A stretch of 64,000 nucleotides of DNA from Pyropia yezoensis (GCA_009829735.1 CM020619.1:2300590-2364589), one strand, 5' to 3'; positions 1 to 11,508 are shown, counted from the first letter of the stretch. Notes: generated from the letters alone by a model not told the origin. A program made the numbers and translations.

Positions 1-597
1 CCCGGTTGCTGTCCTTCTCTTGGCGATGAGGGGGGGGGCTCAAAAACTACAGTTTTTAGTTGCTTCGTCGTGAAGAAGTGCTCCACAGGGCAACATACAA
101 TCGATACCCACCGGTTTTTTTTTGGCGAACAGAAGCAGGATAGGTAGAGGGAGGTATCGTGGTGCGTGGTGTTGCTCTTCGGTGCCTGGTGGTGCGGAGA
201 TCATGGGGCGGGCGACGGACATGAGCGTACTTCTGCTTCTGTATGGATGATGGCCATACGTGGCCAATGATCAATCTTTTTCCAGAAAAAAACACATGGG
301 CACAGAGCGCAAGGTCTGAGGAGCACAGCGGTGTGACCCACGTCCCGCAGGGTGCACTTCTTCATGGTCGACAGGGGTCGTGGGACTCGACGGGGGGGGG
401 GGACGGGTGGCGAGATCAAATGTCACTCTGCGTGCAAATTTGTCACTTTGCGCAACTGTCTCATTGACATTGGCATTCACAATATCACGCCGTCCACCTG
501 CGTCGGCACCCGTCTAAAGTTTAGATCGGCTCCGTGGGCCTCGGCAACAGCATGCGCCCCCAGGTTCCAACCCTCTGGGCGGCGGGCGGGGTGACTC
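1..597. other. No gene recognised; 3' flank of the protease gene
   Basis: Mixed-composition DNA with short G and T runs (for example around 28-38 and 116-122). No open frame here shows a recognisable domain. It lies downstream of the minus-strand subtilisin-like gene and probably holds its 3' UTR and terminator, but I see no clear polyadenylation signal. Confidence 0.5.
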
Positions 598-2013
598 TTA
601 AGCGGCGACGCCAGCCTGCCCAGGCGCCTTCTTGCACCCCATCCCAATGCGCAGCAGTGGTAACGGCCCCATGGACGCCGACCCGACGGACAGGCGCGAA
701 TACACCTGCTCCGCAGTGAGGCGCCCCGCCAACGGTCCAGCCTCGGCCAGCACCAGCGCCGCGGCACCTGCGACGTGGGGTGCTGCCATCGAAGTACCCG
801 ACGCGTACATCAGCCCTCCCGTCTCGACGGCAGCCGCATCCACAGACAGGATGTCCTCGCCGGGGGCGGCCATGTCCACGCATGGGCCCCGGTTTGACTC
901 TTCCGACAGCATGTCCATGTGAGTGGTGCTCGCCACGGAGATAACGTCGACCGCCGCGGCGGGTGCGTAGTGGCACGCGTCGGCTCGATCGTTGCCGGCG
1001 CAGACCACCACCACCACCCCAACCCGCGACGCGCGGGTGGCGGCAATGGACCTTGGGTCAAGCGCGCCCGCGCGGGAGTACCCGTACAGACTCGCCACAA
1101 TCACCACGGGCTTGACGGGGTTTTGGCGCTTGAACGCGGCGACAGAGTCGATGGTGGCGATGACGCCAGAGGATGCGCCCTTACCGTCCCGGCCAAGGAC
1201 CTTCAAGCAGGTGAGGGACACCTTGGGTGCCACCCCCGTGTCCCGTCCCCCCACGATGCCGGCCACGTGGGAGCCGTGCCCGGTGTCGTCGATGGGCATC
1301 CGGTACTCCACGTTGGTGCCGAGCTTGCTAATGGCGCGGCGCTCGAATTGGGGGTGCTTAAAGGCGCACCCCGAGTCCAACACGAACACATGCACGCCAC
1401 GCCCCTGCTTGGGGTAGCACCCCTTCGTCGACGAGTCGCAGTCCAGGGGAAGAGCCCGTTAGTTGATCCTGTCGAGCCCCCAGAAGTGGACCTTCGTTTT
1501 GGGCATGGGCACGCGGAGGGCGTCGGCGCCCCCGTCGGACGCACCGTCGACGAGCGTGTCTGCGTTCACCACCGAGTCGGGCACGGTATCTTCCACCTCT
1601 GGGAGGCCCGCAAGGAGGTCTTTCACAGACACCGGGGGGGGGTGGGTGACGGCGGCAGCGGCATCGGCGGCGGCAGCGGCACCCCCCTCCGCGGAGTTGG
1701 CGGCCGCGGGCTCGCCGCTGCCACAGCGTGCAGAGATCATGTGGATGTTTGATAAGACGGTGACGGCGGTACAGTTTGGCGCCAGCCGCGCGCGGACCCT
1801 GTCCATGCACGACTCATCGCACGTGTCCGCCAGGACGATCATGGTAGTCTCTTGCACCAGCTGGGCCCTCGCCGCCGCCTCCAGCGCCGCCGAGTCTGCG
1901 ACGGCGCCGGCCTGGGGAGCGCCGCTGTCCACGATGGCAGCGACGACGGTGGCCGCGGCAGCCGCCGCAAATGCACCAGCGACGACGATCGTACCTGACC
2001 GGGGAGCCATCAT
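598..2013 (-). pseudogene. Secreted subtilisin-family (S8) serine protease with one in-frame stop
   Basis: A secreted proteinase K/subtilisin-type endopeptidase precursor of 471 codons, counting one internal stop. Seen: an Ala/Val-rich signal peptide at about residues 1-30; an inhibitor-I9-like propeptide with a Cys pair at about 55-100; an Ala-rich linker; the motif FWGLDRIN typical of the mature N terminus; then the S8 triad. Asp213 is in VFVLDSG, His246 in DDTGHGSHVAG, the oxyanion Asn341 in CAGND, and Ser408 in SGTSMAAPHVAG. Codon 185 (1459-1461) is TAA where this family normally has Gln in an N-Q-R context. The same frame stays open before and after it, so a single CAA-to-TAA change splits the gene. 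The start ATG at 2013 is followed directly by the signal peptide, and a TATA box lies about 130 bp upstream. It could be a recent pseudogene, a polymorphic null, a base-call error or a readthrough/edited gene. The family call is secure; functionality is not. Confidence 0.85.
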
Positions 2014-2143
2014 AGTCTTTGACGCAGCTGCGCCTCAGGGCGCGGAGAAGTGGGATGGAAGGGGAGGAAAGGGGGCTCAAGGGTGGTCTGGTTGTGTTCA
2101 GCCGACGTGGTGCTTTTGGTCCTGATGAATACAGGGGTGCGCG

Positions 2144-2152
2144 TTTTATATA
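2144..2152 (-). promoter_or_regulatory. Candidate TATA box of the protease gene
   Basis: On the minus strand this reads TATATAAAA. It lies about 131 bp upstream of the ATG at 2013 in an otherwise GC-rich stretch, which suits a core promoter with a 5' UTR of roughly 100 bases. The start site is not determined. Confidence 0.5.
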
Positions 2153-2159
2153 GGAGGGA

Positions 2160-4090
2160 GCCGCCTTCTTTGGCTGGCTCCTCCCCGACTCCGTTACACT
2201 GGCGCCACCCACCCGCGGGCCGGCGAGGGCGGCAACTACGACATCCCCCAGACCGGTCGGTGCGAGTGAGGGGGTCAGGTGAGGGACTGACGAGCAGGTG
2301 GGGCAGCAGGGGGCGTGCACGTCTGTGTTGACTCGAGAAAAAACCGACGGCCCGGCCGGGCTGTCGAGGCGACCCCTCCTCTGCAGGACCAGGCCATGGC
2401 GAGACGACGGTGAGTCATGATCATTGCATGACTGTCGTGACGAAGCCATGGCCAAGCAGGCTGCGCCACCAGGCCCACCCACTCTGCCCGCGGGGGCTGA
2501 CGACTCGATCGTGCGCGCTACGTCAGAGAGTGGCAGCCGTGCGGCTGCATCAATACGTACTACATTCACCGCCGCAGCGCTCGCCACCCATTGCCGGAGG
2601 TGCCCCCTTTGTCCCGATTCGGTCGGGTCTGTCCTCGTCCTCTTTTTCGAAGGGGCAACCACCATCTCGGGCGAGCTTTACCTACGTCCTCTGGGCGCGT
2701 AACTCGCCCTCGGTCGGGCGGATCCCCGGATACCTCACGTCCACCAGCGCATGGGCACCGCCCGGCATGATCCATGGTGATTGCGCATGCCCGTGGACCC
2801 CGAACGTCGCGCCGAGGACGGTCGATCCGTGTCAGCAGGTCACCAGTCTGCATTGAGCTGGCGATGCGATATCCCACATGTCGTGCTCCCATCCATTCGA
2901 AGGATGTCCAGAAGTATTGGCCAGCCGTGATGTGCATCGCGGTCCCTTTATGGAACACATCTGCTCAGATCACGCCACGGCCTAAATCTTCTCCGTTTTA
3001 GGTCCGGATACAGTCTGTATCGGTTTTTGTCTGACCTGATATTGTCATGTCCGTGACAATACCCGGTCACAATCGATCGCACATGCACTGTAAATAAAGT
3101 TTTGAAGATGATTGACTGACATGGCGCTTGACTCGCCAAGCAAGGGTGGTGCTGCTCCAGCCACGCGCCGGGGTCAATCCGGGTCGAACAGAGCAACATG
3201 CGCAATCACCGTGGATACGTGGATGGCTCAGCTGCACTCCGAGACGCTCACACACTCAATCGTTCTGTAATCCGCCGGCCGATCGCCAACATGATCGGAG
3301 CCATTAGCATGCCCTCGTCTGAAACAATGTCTCTAAACTCCCTGCATCCGACGTGACAACAACCGATACAGACGGTACCCTCAGCAACTCCCAGAGAGAG
3401 AGTGGAAGGACGCGCCAAAGAGACACAAACAGACACCTGAGGCCAGGCTGACTTGAAAGAAACCCCCGTGACAAGCACCATCAGATGCGCTATGAGCTCC
3501 TATTTGTTATGCACATTTTTTTCTTGTATCTGTCGTCTGCGCTTCACTCTGCTTCACGGGGCACAAAGCCAGGTGACCTTCTTCACTGGGCTTGCCCGGT
3601 GTCTGTGAAAGACGTCAATGCGGGCCTTCCAGAGGTGGAAGATACCTACAATGCCCGGCTGGCGATGGTACTGTATTTCTCCGTTGTCCCGTCTCGAGTG
3701 GCGCACGCTTCACCGTGCATCTAAAAGGGAGAAAACAATGGTGCATCCAAGTGTGACGCCATCGGCACCATCCACTCAACGTCCAGAACGGCTTTCCAGA
3801 TCCTGGGCGTTGCCTGCCGCCCCCCGGACGTTCCCCTCCCCCTCTCTGACAGATGTCCCTTGCCCCCCCGTCTGCTGATGACCGACCTTCCCCCCCCCCC
3901 CCCTGCCCGCCCTTCACCTCCCTGCCGCCGCGCCCACACCCTCCCGTCTGCCTGTGCGCAACCTCCCTCCCACCCCCCTTCCCCCTACCGCCCTTTACCG
4001 CTCCCAACTCTCCCTTTTGCCGCCCTCCCCAAACCTCCCCCCCCCCCCCCCCCCCCCCCTTCCTGCCTGCCCACCCGCCCCCCTCCAAGC
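2160..4090. other. Intergenic region; contains a protease gene fragment
   Basis: No complete gene is supported. Composition drops toward moderate GC between about 2870 and 3700. An inverted fragment of the protease gene sits at 3596-3648. From about 3830 to 4090 the plus strand is almost purely C and T, just before the DUF1348 start codon. Confidence 0.5.
3596..3648 (+). pseudogene. Inverted fragment of the subtilisin gene (linker region)
   Basis: The plus strand encodes PVSVKDVNAGLPEVEDT, close to PVSVKDLLAGLPEVEDT in the minus-strand protease at about 1585-1636. Roughly 50 bases match at nucleotide level with only a few differences. Homology stops sharply on both sides. This is a duplicated gene fragment in inverted orientation, about 1.6 kb upstream of its source. 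Confidence 0.75.
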
Positions 4091-4612
4091 ATGCCACCCC
4101 GGCCGCCGCTCCCCCCCTTCACCCCCGCGACGGCGCTGGCCAAGGTGCGCGCCGCCGAGGCGGCGTGGAACACCCGCGACGCCGCCCGCGTCGCCGCCGC
4201 CTACACCCCCGACTGCGTGTGGCGCAACCGGTCCGAGTTTATCCGCGGCCGCCCGGCCATTGTCGCGTTCCTCACCCGCAAGTGGGCGGCCGAGGAGGCC
4301 TATGTGCTCCGCAAGGACCTGTGGGCCCACACTGACGACCACATTGCCGTGCGCTTCCAGTACGAGTACCGCGTCGCAGAGGGGTCGCCGCTCGCGGCAG
4401 CGGCGGCGGCGGCGGCTGGGAGTGGGGCGGCGGCGGGATCTTGGCGCCGCGCCTATGGGGTGGAGCTGTGGGCGTTTACGCCCGACGGGCTCATGGCGCG
4501 GCGGGAGGCGAGCATCAATGACGTGCCGATCGCCGCCGTCGACCGGCGCCTGCACGGGCCCCGCGACACGTCGCCGGGGGCGGCAGAGGAGCCCGAGTTG
4601 CCGCTCGAGTAG
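4091..4612 (+). CDS. NTF2-like (SnoaL fold) DUF1348 family protein
   Basis: A 173-residue protein matching the DUF1348 group of NTF2-like proteins, small alpha+beta barrels of uncertain biochemical role found in bacteria, fungi and algae. Seen: [20 protein letters not shown] near the N terminus; [20 protein letters not shown]; the signature [16 protein letters not shown]; then [28 protein letters not shown] and ASINDVPI, all in family order. A run of Ala/Gly at about residues 100-115 interrupts the usual loop. The ATG at 4091 was chosen because the family N terminus begins directly after it; the frame is open further upstream only as a Pro-rich translation of a C/T tract. Probably soluble; no catalytic residues can be assigned. 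Confidence 0.85.
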   Translation: MPPRPPLPPFTPATALAKVRAAEAAWNTRDAARVAAAYTPDCVWRNRSEFIRGRPAIVAFLTRKWAAEEAYVLRKDLWAHTDDHIAVRFQYEYRVAEGSPLAAAAAAAAGSGAAAGSWRRAYGVELWAFTPDGLMARREASINDVPIAAVDRRLHGPRDTSPGAAEEPELPLE

Positions 4613-5093
4613 CGGCGTTGGGAGGGGGGTGGGGAGGCAGGGGGGGTGTCGTACTCGTACACCCGACTCCGCCGTCGGATGGAGGGAAGGAGGGGGTCGG
4701 GGTGGGGAGGGGGGGGTGGACCGTAGGGTGCTGGCGCCAGGGATGGTGGCAGGTCTGACCGCCCGCCGCGGCTGGTCCTTTTGGCTGCCGCGGCGGTGGC
4801 GGCTGGCAGCATGCGGGGGCAGCCGGCTGGGACCATAGATAGGGCGATACTATCTCTTATGTGTGTGTTGCGGGTCTGCTGCCCCTCCCTCACCGCCCCT
4901 CCCTCATCCCATCCCTTCCACCCCCACCCCCACCCCCCCCCCCCTCCCCTCCCCCTTCCCCCCCCCCTCCCCCCATCACGGCAGAACCGTGCCTTCCCTA
5001 GTCGACTAGAGAAAACCAAACGACGGCCCACGAAAAGTCCTCCCCCCCCCCGCCCGCCCCTGTCCCCATGGCCACACCCCTGTCCCCACAGGG
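4613..5093. other. Convergent intergenic spacer
   Basis: Lies between the 3' ends of two converging genes. It is mostly G-rich, then C-rich, with poly-C tracts at about 4917-4975. A short inverted repeat AGATAG...CTATCT near 4837-4856 could act in 3' end formation, but that is weak. No gene seen. Confidence 0.5.
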
Positions 5094-6048
5094 TCAGCAG
5101 TAGCGGCCTTCACGGTTGGTAAAGTACCATTCCCCCGTCGACGGCCGCTGGTGCCGGTAGTTGCAGCACGACTCTTGGGTGATGAGCGGCAGGTACTGGG
5201 CGGCAATGCGGCAGCCGGTATGGCAGCACGGGTGCGTGTGGTACGGCTCGTACTCTTCGTACTCGGTGCAGCACGCGTTGCCAGAGTTGATCACCACCCG
5301 CGCCGCCGCATCGTCGGCAGCCGCTGACGCCACGTCTCCACCGGCCGCCCCTGTCGCGGCCGCCCGCGCCGCGTCGCCGGCCGTCCCCTCCGCCGCCGTC
5401 GCCGCGTCGTCGTCATTGTCGTCGCCGTCCTTGACCTCTTCCGTGCCCGCCATCGGCCCGTCGGCCGCCGCCGCCGGGGCGGCCGCCGCCTCTGCCGGCC
5501 GGCGGGTAGCGTCGCGGGCAACGGCGTCGAGCGGGTGGTCGCCGCCAACGGTGGCCCTGCGGCCACCCCCCCCCCCCCCCCCCCCCCCACCCCCCTCCTC
5601 ATCCCCCCGCGCAGAGCGGGACGAAAACACCGAGCACGTTGGCAAAATGTACGGTGCCACCCCCGACAGCGCCGACTCGATCCGCTCCGTCGTGGCACCG
5701 TCAAAGCAGCAGCTGGACGGGGTGATGGCGTAGTAGAGGTCCACCAGGACCGAGTACATGATCTGCCGCGCCAAGTCGTGGTTGGCCGCCCCGTAGGGAG
5801 GCAGGCAGTAGCGGTAGAGCGCGTCCGCCTGGTAGTACCAGGCAATGCAGGTGGAGCGGTAGGTGCACCACCAGCCGCTCGACTTGGCCGCCGCCGACAC
5901 CTCCCCGGCCGCCGCGGGCGCCGCGCCGACGCGCCCCGTCGTCGGCGCGCCGTCGCGGCCGCCGCCGCTAGCAGCCGTCGCGTTCGCCACCGCCGCCGCC
6001 GCCGCCGCGCCCGGCTCAGCATCTGCGGCGGCTGCCGCCGACCCAGAC

Positions 6049-6080
<32 letters not shown>

Positions 6081-6164
6081 GGATGTAGCAGCGGCGGCGG
6101 CCGCCGCCGCCACCACCGCCACCGTCGTGACACGCAACCAGCGGCCGCCGCCCGACCTCCCCAT
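5094..6164 (-). CDS. Secreted Cys-rich hypothetical protein
   Basis: A 356-residue protein I cannot assign to a family. The ATG at 6164 is followed by a short basic stretch and a long Val/Ala hydrophobic run (about residues 10-40), a likely signal peptide. An Ala/Gly low-complexity region follows. A conserved-looking block at about 100-185 contains WWCTYRSTCIAWYYQ, YRYCLPPYGAANHDLAR, ITPSSCCFDG and ILPTCSVFS. After an acidic Ala-rich linker with GDDNDDD, a second Cys block near the C terminus has NACCTEYEEYEPYHTHPCC, HTGCRIAAQYLPLITQESCC and the terminal RYC. Paired and spaced cysteines suggest disulfides in a wall or secreted protein. The frame continues upstream only as low-complexity codons, so 6164 is the better start. 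A C run near 5570-5590 encodes a Gly run and may carry length errors. Confidence 0.6.
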
Positions 6165-8247
6165 CAAAGCAGGGTGCGCGAGCGCGCGCAACCGGCGGCA
6201 GGCCAAGAGGGGTGGGGGGTGGGGGGGGGTGGGAGTGCGGGGGCAGCCAGCGGCCGGCCCTACCCGACGACCGTCGTTGTCCCCCCCCGCGGCAGAGCCC
6301 GTCAAAGAGGCGTAGAGCGCCGCCGAGCCCGCCCTCACCCCGTCCACGCGTGCCCCCCCCCCCCCCGCACGGCACGTCCGACCGCGGCGTGCTCCTCGTC
6401 GCGGGGAGGGGACGCGGGTGGGAGGAAGAAGAGGACAAGAAAAAAAGAAAGTAGGGAACGCCCAGCGCCCACACACGCACCCACCCCAGCGCCCACACAC
6501 GCACACACCCCAGCGCCGTTTACCCCGCCCCGCCACCGCCGCCACCGTGTCGGCCGTGTACACGCCCCCTCCCCCTTTGTCTCTCTCCGTGCCGATGGGC
6601 AGCCTCACCGCCAAAGGACAGCGGAGCCTCTTGTACCCCCCCCCCTTTCCCCCTCCGTGACGGAGAGGGGAGGAATGCCCACGCGCGGCAGGTTGCCCAC
6701 CCCCACAGTCGCCCACCCCCAAATACGCCCACAAGCACACACACCCGTCCACTCCCTCCCCCCCCCCCCCCCCCCCCTGCCCCTGCCTCGCCGCTGTCCC
6801 CCCCTCCCTTCGCCCCGTACGCTGTCCCCCCCCCCCCCAACTGACTTTCACGGCGGAGTAGCGCCCAAAGCGGCAACGACCGCGGCAGACGGGGCGGGCA
6901 GGCAGGCGGCGGCCGCCCCTGCGAGGATGGGCGGCAGCGGGCAGCGGGGAGCGGCACGCGCCGCCGATAGCACCGGCAGGGGCAAGGGGGGGTGGGGGGC
7001 TGCGGGCCGTCGCTGCTGCCGCAAGCGGCGCCAGCCGCATATGTCCGCCGCCGCCGCCGCCGCTGCCGGTGAGGCGTCGCCACGCGACACGGCAGCGGAA
7101 GAGGCGGCGATGGCGGAGGGAGCGGGAGGGGGGGGGGGGGGGAGGGGGGGGGGGGCATCCGCCACCGGCGCCCACCGGGGGTGCCGGCGCGCCAGCGCCG
7201 GGACGGCGGGCGTCGCCGCCCCGCCGCGGCGTGTGGCGGCAACAGCGGCGACGGCGGCGGCGGCGGCGGCGGCGGCGGCTGGGGCGGCAGACGGGATGCC
7301 TGCCGCCGCCAACGGCGCCGCCTCACCCCCCCCCTCCCACCCCCCCCCCCCCCCCCCCCACCCCGCGCCTGCCAGGGGCGGCGACACGGACGGGGGCCTC
7401 CGCCCCCCCCATCGGTATGGGCCGGTCCACGCAACGGAAGGGTTCCGGGGGGGGGGGGGGGGGGGGGGATTGGGGAGCGCCGTCGCCACCATCCCCACCG
7501 TCCCGGCGGCGGCGGACGACGCCCGGGCGCGCGAGGCGCGGCGGCGCAACCCAGGCCGCCGCCGTCGGCCGCGCCTGCTCGGCGGCACGCGTCCCCGGCG
7601 GGGGGGAGGCTGGCACGGGCGGTGGGCATCGACTCCCCCCGCCCCCCACGCCCAACCCCTACCCCGTCCCCCGCTCGCGGCACCCCCCCCCGCACGCCTC
7701 TACTGCCGCCAGTGCCGCCACTGACGCCGCGGTCGCCGCTCCCGGCCGACGGCGGCGGCGGCCCGCCGGGCGGCGGCGGCAGCGACGATGCCCCTGTCGA
7801 ACGGGCTTGGTGGTGGTTTGCTCACCAACCCTGCCCGCCTGGCCGAGATGGCAACCGTCCCGGTTGGCCGCCCCCCTATTCGCCATCCCCCCCTCTCTTT
7901 CCACCCCCCCCTGCGCCCGCCGCCGCCTCCCCACGGTCTCTGCTCTCTGATCAGAGACCCCCAACGGGCAGGTGGGTGGGGGTCCGTCCCTGCCGCCCCC
8001 TCCCTCCCCCCTCCCCGCTTGGAGGGGGGTGGTGGTGGCCACACGCCCCCACCCTCACCCTCATGGGGCTGGAGGTGGGGGTGTGGGGCAAAACCAGGCC
8101 GGAGGAGGACGGGATGGAGGGGGGCGGGTGGGTGGCGGCAAGGGGGGGGGGGGGGGAGGGGGGGGGAGGAACGGTGCGCGTGGGGGTGGGTGTGGCGACC
8201 ATTGCTTGTTTTGCCTGCGGTGGTGGGCGGTGGCGGTGGGGACATGT
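6165..8247. other. Extreme GC low-complexity region, no gene accepted
   Basis: Dense poly-C/poly-G tracts and GCC/GGC repeats give long overlapping frames in nearly all six phases, with no domain in any of them. Around 6467-6520 there is a short imperfect tandem repeat with units like CGCCCACACACGCAC. I see nothing else interpretable. Confidence 0.5.
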
Positions 8248-8274
8248 AGTATGTATGTACGGTACATACATACT
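8248..8274. repeat. 27-bp GTAC-centred inverted repeat
   Basis: AGTATGTATGTAC, one G, then its exact reverse complement. It is one of several GTAC-rich palindromic spots in the GC-rich intergenic DNA and sits immediately beside the inverted lifeguard-gene fragment. Confidence 0.7.
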
Positions 8275-8455
8275 CGCGAGGCTCAGTCTGGTGACCACCC
8301 GGCTGGGGTCGTAGAGGAGGTAACCCGTAAGGACGGGCGCACCCAGGATGGAGATGCCCCCAGGAGAAGATGTGGGAGCGCGCGCCGACAATGCTCAGTG
8401 CAAAAGTCGGCCATCCCCGCGGCGCTGAGGACCATGAGGGTGGTGCCGAGGTGCC
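8275..8455 (-). pseudogene. Inverted fragment of the lifeguard/Bax-inhibitor gene
   Basis: The reverse complement aligns with the intact gene at about 12263-12440. Shared stretches include CTCATGGT, GCGCGCGCTCCC, TACCTCCTCTACGAC and CAGCCGGGTGGTCACCA. The frame is broken by small indels, so only pieces such as GYLLYDPSRVVTRLS read correctly. No start, N-terminal region or final transmembrane segments are present. It is a non-functional internal fragment about 3.9 kb from, and opposite in orientation to, the full gene. Confidence 0.8.
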
Positions 8456-8921
8456 CACCAACGGCCCTCGCAAGACGACTGCTGCAGTAGATCACCGCGT
8501 CGTGCCGTTTGCTACACAGATGCTCTGGGATGCGCTGCAGCCAGCGTCATTTTTTCGCACCGGACAGCCCCGCTACGGCGGCTTACGTCCGCACCATAGA
8601 GACCGTCGCGCCACACCAAGGCTTCAATAGACCCACCCGCCCAATCAAGCCTCTCGCACCCCCCCCCCCCCCCCTTCCCGGCCCCCCCATCTTTGGTCAC
8701 TCCCCCAACATGACACCAGAGCAACAATGCATGTGTGCACGCCAGCAAGAGTCCGACGCCGGCATGCGTGGAGCTGTCGTACGTCGGGTGTGCACAGTAC
8801 AGGTGTTTTGCAGTCCTGTACGGGTCATGACCAGGTTATATGACTCCTAGTTATATGGCACCCCTGCCATATGTACAACTGGGAGCTGCGCTTTTCTCGG
8901 AGGCCGTGCCGCAGCGCATCA
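8456..8921. other. Intergenic; nothing recognised
   Basis: Mixed sequence with a C run at about 8660-8675. No gene, RNA or repeat recognised before the TIR element begins. Confidence 0.4.
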
Positions 8922-9953
8922 TACAGTGCGTACGCGATTATATCGGGCTCGTTTATATCCACCCTGGATACGAACGAGCCGAACAACGCACGAGAGAGCT
9001 CCTCAGCACTGTACAGCAAGATTCCAATAGTGTATTTCTTCGAGCCCGTTCTGGAGCATTGCAAAAATCTACAGCACTTATCGATTTCCTGTGCGCTGCG
9101 AACGCGCACAGCCTGCCAACATCACTGTGCTACGGACGGGAAATCGGCGACGCCACGGGTGTCACCCGCATCGCCCGCTTCTCTCGCCTGGTACCGCTCT
9201 TTCAACGCTTCACCCTTTGAGAACGCCCATATGGACGTCTCAGCCGTCGTTCCCTTGATGGCCAACACGTCGCTGGCGGACGAGTTGATGGCGGTGGACA
9301 CGCCAGACCGCGTGCGCGCGGCGCAGCGGTGGATGGATGCTGAGAGCAACGTCGCTGCGATTGAAGAGACAATGGATATGGCTCTGGACGGAGAGGAGGA
9401 CGACCTGTGCGTGTTTTTCTACACACTTTTATTGTATTTGTTTTATGCTTTCCCCCACATCATTCACTTGTCCAGATACAACCTCCGTGCGTCGTACTGC
9501 CACCGTCTGCGGCACGTAACCTGCATGCCCCTCCGTACCCTGCCGGTCCCCTTGTACTCCCCATCTGCGGTCATGAGTTTCGGTTGGGCTCCATTCTCGC
9601 GAGCCCCCCCCGCACTTTTCGGTTGAGCACCGTTCTCGCGAGCCCCCCCCGCATCCCCATCCCGCTCCGCCGCCCCCCCTCCGCATCTCTCCTCCTTCAC
9701 GACGATCCTCCCAGTCGCAGACGAGGTCCGCCTCCTCTGTACGCCTGTCCCCTTCACATTTTTCCTGGCCAAGTCAGAACAGGCATTTTCGTACTTTGTA
9801 GGCTCGTTGTCGCGATTCCCCTCGCCACCTGACACATTACTGCACTTGGTGGTACATCAAGTCGGAACAGTACTGTTCCGACTCCAAATGGTGCGGTACA
9901 GAAGTGGGCTACTTCTTCGAAAGACCCCTGGATATGATCGCGTACGCACTGTA
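8922..9953. mobile_element. Non-autonomous Tc1/mariner-like TIR element, copy 1
   Basis: It starts TACAGTGCGTACGCGAT and ends with the inverse, ATCGCGTACGCACTGTA. The repeat runs about 23 bp with one mismatch and is flanked by TA, as in Tc1/mariner elements. A subterminal stem-loop (GGCTCGTT...AACGAGCC) follows the left end. A perfect 22-bp palindrome lies at 9861-9882. The outer parts match 51235-52102. The middle (about 9200-9420) is private to this copy and has a short open frame beginning at 9232 (MDVSAVVPLMANTSLADELM). No transposase is encoded. Confidence 0.8.
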
Positions 9954-11508
9954 CTCAGCTGACTCCAAACCATGATGGTTCGTGCCGGGGTGCGTGCTGA
10001 TTGGCTGTAGAACGGGGGCTACAAAGTGCGTCAGAGTGCGACACAACCTGATCATGACTGTACAGTACACGTCACCCACGGAGGCTGTACCCGTCGAAAA
10101 TATGTACAGTACATCGAGAACGTTCGATAAAAAGGGAGCCACATATCCGGTGAGTGTTCAATGAAAAAACTTTACACTCTACTCTTAGATAGCAGACTGA
10201 TTCTCTGGCTTGGCCCGGGATTTCTGCATGCATTGTCAATATCAACCAAAAAAATATTTGGTGATGATCGGAGAAAACACATGCATGAGCGTCTGAGAGG
10301 AGGTGGAGGGATGGGAAAACAGACACGCTACAGAACCTGCAACCTCTCGGATCATCCCCGCCGAGTGTGAAGACCTCTGGCCAACTACTCCATGTTGCAG
10401 GCCGCTCGAGTACCGATTGGCTCCGTGGATGCTAGACGCCCTGACAAACGCGACGTAACTGCCGCAGGCCATCACATTCGTATCACGGGCAAAGGCTCCC
10501 CCCGCGCCCCCTCCAGCCGGTGCAATGCCCTACGCCCACCGTTCCGCCGCGATGCCAGTGGTATTGAGCTGGAAAAGGGGGAGAGTATTCGAAACTGGAG
10601 ACAGCTGGGCTCCAGTTGGCGCCAAGAGGGGGAGCGCCCACCAGGAATGACTACCGATTGGAACTGCTATTCCATTGGGGGGCGCGTGCAGGGTAGGACG
10701 GGCGCGCGCATTCCCCCGGCTAAGGAACGCGGCCGTACAATCCCTGCGCACTCAAGGCGTGCCGCACGGCGGTGGAGGCCACAGCATGAACGAAAAGGAG
10801 CGGACAGACAGAAGAGGCGCACTTCCGCCACAGGTGACGAGGGCGCACCCACCTCTCCTCTCCGTCCGTTCCTTCCCCCCCCCCCCCCCGCATCGTGGAG
10901 CGGATGGAAGTTCAAGCTTCAGGTCTGCCCGCAGAGGTTAATAGGGCTGGCAACTGGACGTTTTCGTTATTGAATTTGTGCCGGTTCTTCGGTCACATCG
11001 ACGCTCCTTGGCCGATGAAAACTGAGAGAAAATATGGAAGAAAACAGGAAGCCCTAGACTTATATACACAGGAAACCTGTTACGTAACGGCAGTCTATCT
11101 AGATAGCAGAGCGTCGCTTTCACCAAATGGTTTTACACTCCAGGCGTAGATTGACGCACGGACGGCCCCCTCGTGGGTGGCCACTGGCGCCAGTCATGTG
11201 GCGCGCCCGCGTGCATGCGCGCGCCGCCACCACCAGGCGGGGGTACCTGACGTCGTCAAGGCGCCACCCCACCGCCCCGTCCACCACCCCGCGGCGCCGA
11301 CCGCCCTCTACTAGACCCCAACCCCTGCTGTCACCGCGGGCAACGTACCCCCCGGTCTGTCACGCTCCCGTCCACTTTTTTACGTCCCTCGTCCCTTCCT
11401 CTTCGCTCCTGAGCCCCCGCATCCACCCCCTTCCGCGCATATCGGGCACCCCCCTCCTCTTTGCCCGCTCTCGCCGCCGCCCTGGTCCCCCGCCGCTGTT
11501 GGCCACCA
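9954..11508. other. Intergenic, lower-GC stretch
   Basis: No gene recognised. Two TGTACAGTACA-type motifs occur at about 10059-10113. A TATATA at 11061-11066 followed by GTTACGTAAC lies 443 bp upstream of the lifeguard ATG; it could be a distal promoter element, but the distance is large. Confidence 0.4.

Noticed and set aside
5535..7724. 729-codon open frame on the plus strand, antisense to the Cys-rich protein
   Set aside because: Arg/Pro/Gly low complexity only, no domain; opposite the better-supported minus-strand gene. Typical artefact of very high GC.
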